Positions 7,550-8,096 of a stretch of DNA of 8,096 bases are shown here, piece by piece. The notes beneath the pieces are model-generated. The model was given only the letters and a program-made list of their open reading frames with translations. It did no database searches and was not told the origin of the DNA. Source of the DNA: Phenylobacterium sp. (GTDB lineage Bacteria > Pseudomonadota > Alphaproteobacteria > Caulobacterales > Caulobacteraceae); NCBI GenBank assembly GCA_019264505.1, contig JAHUZY010000389.1, forward strand, positions 1 through 8,096. Direction: 5' to 3'. Made by a program: the position numbers and the translations under genes. The first letter of the stretch is position 1, and every line of letters starts with the position of its first letter.

Positions 7550-8096
7550 TCAGCCCTCTTCCTCGGCCCGTCGCCGCCGCCGCTCAGTCTTGGCCCGGTT
7601 GGCCCACAGCTTGCGGTGCGCGATGGCGGCGGCCGGGTCCTCCTTGCGCTCGATGAAGGCGCCCTCGCGACCGAGTTTGCGATAGCTCTCCAGCCGCTCC
7701 ACCGACAGCTCGCCGGACTTGAGCGCCGCCTGCACCGCGCAGCCCGGCTCGGCCACATGGCCGCAATCGCGGAATTTGCACTGGCGGGCCAGGGCTTCGA
7801 TGTCCTCGAAGGTCTGGGCGTTCGCCTCGCCTGGGTCCCAGAGCCCCAGCTCGCGCATGCCCGGAGTGTCCAGGATCAGGGCGCCCCCGGGCAGCAGGAC
7901 CAGTTCCCGGTGCGTGGTCGTGTGGCGGCCCCGGCCGTCAGTGGCGCGGACCTCCCCCACCGCCTGTCGCGCCTCACCGGCCAGGGCGTTGACCAGGGTC
8001 GACTTGCCGACGCCGGACATGCCCAGCATCACCGCCGTCGTCCCAGGCGTCAGATAGGCCCGCAACTTATCCAGCCCCAGCCCTGTCGGCGCCGAC
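7550..8096 (-). CDS. rsgA: Ribosome small-subunit-dependent GTPase A, C-terminal part
   Basis: The visible ~181 residues are the C-terminal half of RsgA (YjeQ/EngC), a circularly permuted GTPase that matures the 30S subunit. The frame runs past the right edge (SAPTGLGLDKLRAYLTPG), so the TTG near 8065 is not a start. The OB-fold and the G4/G5 motifs expected first in this family lie outside the window. Visible are G1 in MLGMSGVGKSTLVNAL (about 8000-8030), the switch-region TTTHRE, G3 in ILDTPGMRELGLWD (near 7860) and the zinc finger CKFRDCGHVAEPGC (7739-7780) with Cys-Cys-His-Cys ligands. The C-terminal helix ends in a basic tract (KTERRRRRAEEEG) likely to contact rRNA. The gene is convergent with hfsH with a 6-bp gap and no obvious terminator hairpin. 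It is a housekeeping gene, functionally unrelated to the operon. Confidence 0.95.
   Translation of the reverse strand, partial: SAPTGLGLDKLRAYLTPGTTAVMLGMSGVGKSTLVNALAGEARQAVGEVRATDGRGRHTTTHRELVLLPGGALILDTPGMRELGLWDPGEANAQTFEDIEALARQCKFRDCGHVAEPGCAVQAALKSGELSVERLESYRKLGREGAFIERKEDPAAAIAHRKLWANRAKTERRRRRAEEEG

Noticed and set aside
8063..8065. TTG as start of rsgA
   Set aside because: Upstream codons to the window edge continue the conserved RsgA sequence (GLGLDKLRAYL) and the G1 motif is never near the N terminus in this family.

Overview
The window is GC-rich and densely coded. Gene content and order point to a Caulobacterales alphaproteobacterium (Caulobacter / Phenylobacterium / Brevundimonas type). 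The main evidence is a four-gene + strand operon at about 2823-7543 that encodes, in order, a polyprenyl-phosphate sugar phosphotransferase, a Wzx-type flippase, a family 2 glycosyltransferase and a NodB-type polysaccharide deacetylase. This is the order of hfsE-hfsF-hfsG-hfsH, the holdfast polysaccharide genes of stalked bacteria.

Layout from left to right. (1) Minus strand 1-729: a PAS + HisKA_2 sensor histidine kinase runs off the left edge. Its last ~34 codons are not kinase. They read in frame into the core of ATP sulfurylase ([13 protein letters not shown]), so position ~103-120 is a fusion, deletion or assembly junction. (2) 730-1041: a divergent intergenic region. (3) Plus strand 1042-2481: a secreted protein with a signal peptide, a cyanovirin-N-like (CVNH) half domain, a Gly/Pro/Tyr linker and four ~80-residue charged helical repeats. 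(4) Minus strand 2519-2608: tRNA-Ser(GCU) with an encoded CCA end. (5) 2609-2822: the region carrying the upstream signals of the tRNA and of the hfs operon. (6) 2823-7543: hfsEFGH, tightly packed with a 10-nt gap and then ATGA and TGATG stop/start overlaps. (7) Minus strand 7550-8096: the C-terminal half of the ribosome-assembly GTPase RsgA, convergent with hfsH and 6 nt away from it.

How the operon should work (family knowledge applied to visible motifs): HfsE loads the first sugar phosphate onto undecaprenyl phosphate at the inner membrane. HfsG adds a further sugar from a nucleotide sugar, HfsH removes acetyl groups from N-acetylhexosamine residues, and HfsF flips the lipid-linked repeat to the periplasm. 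The polymerase and the envelope export proteins (hfsA/B/D/C in Caulobacter) are not in the window. The operon is flanked by tRNA-Ser and rsgA instead.

The two items most worth a second look are the kinase/ATP-sulfurylase junction at the left edge and the CVNH-plus-repeat secreted protein.
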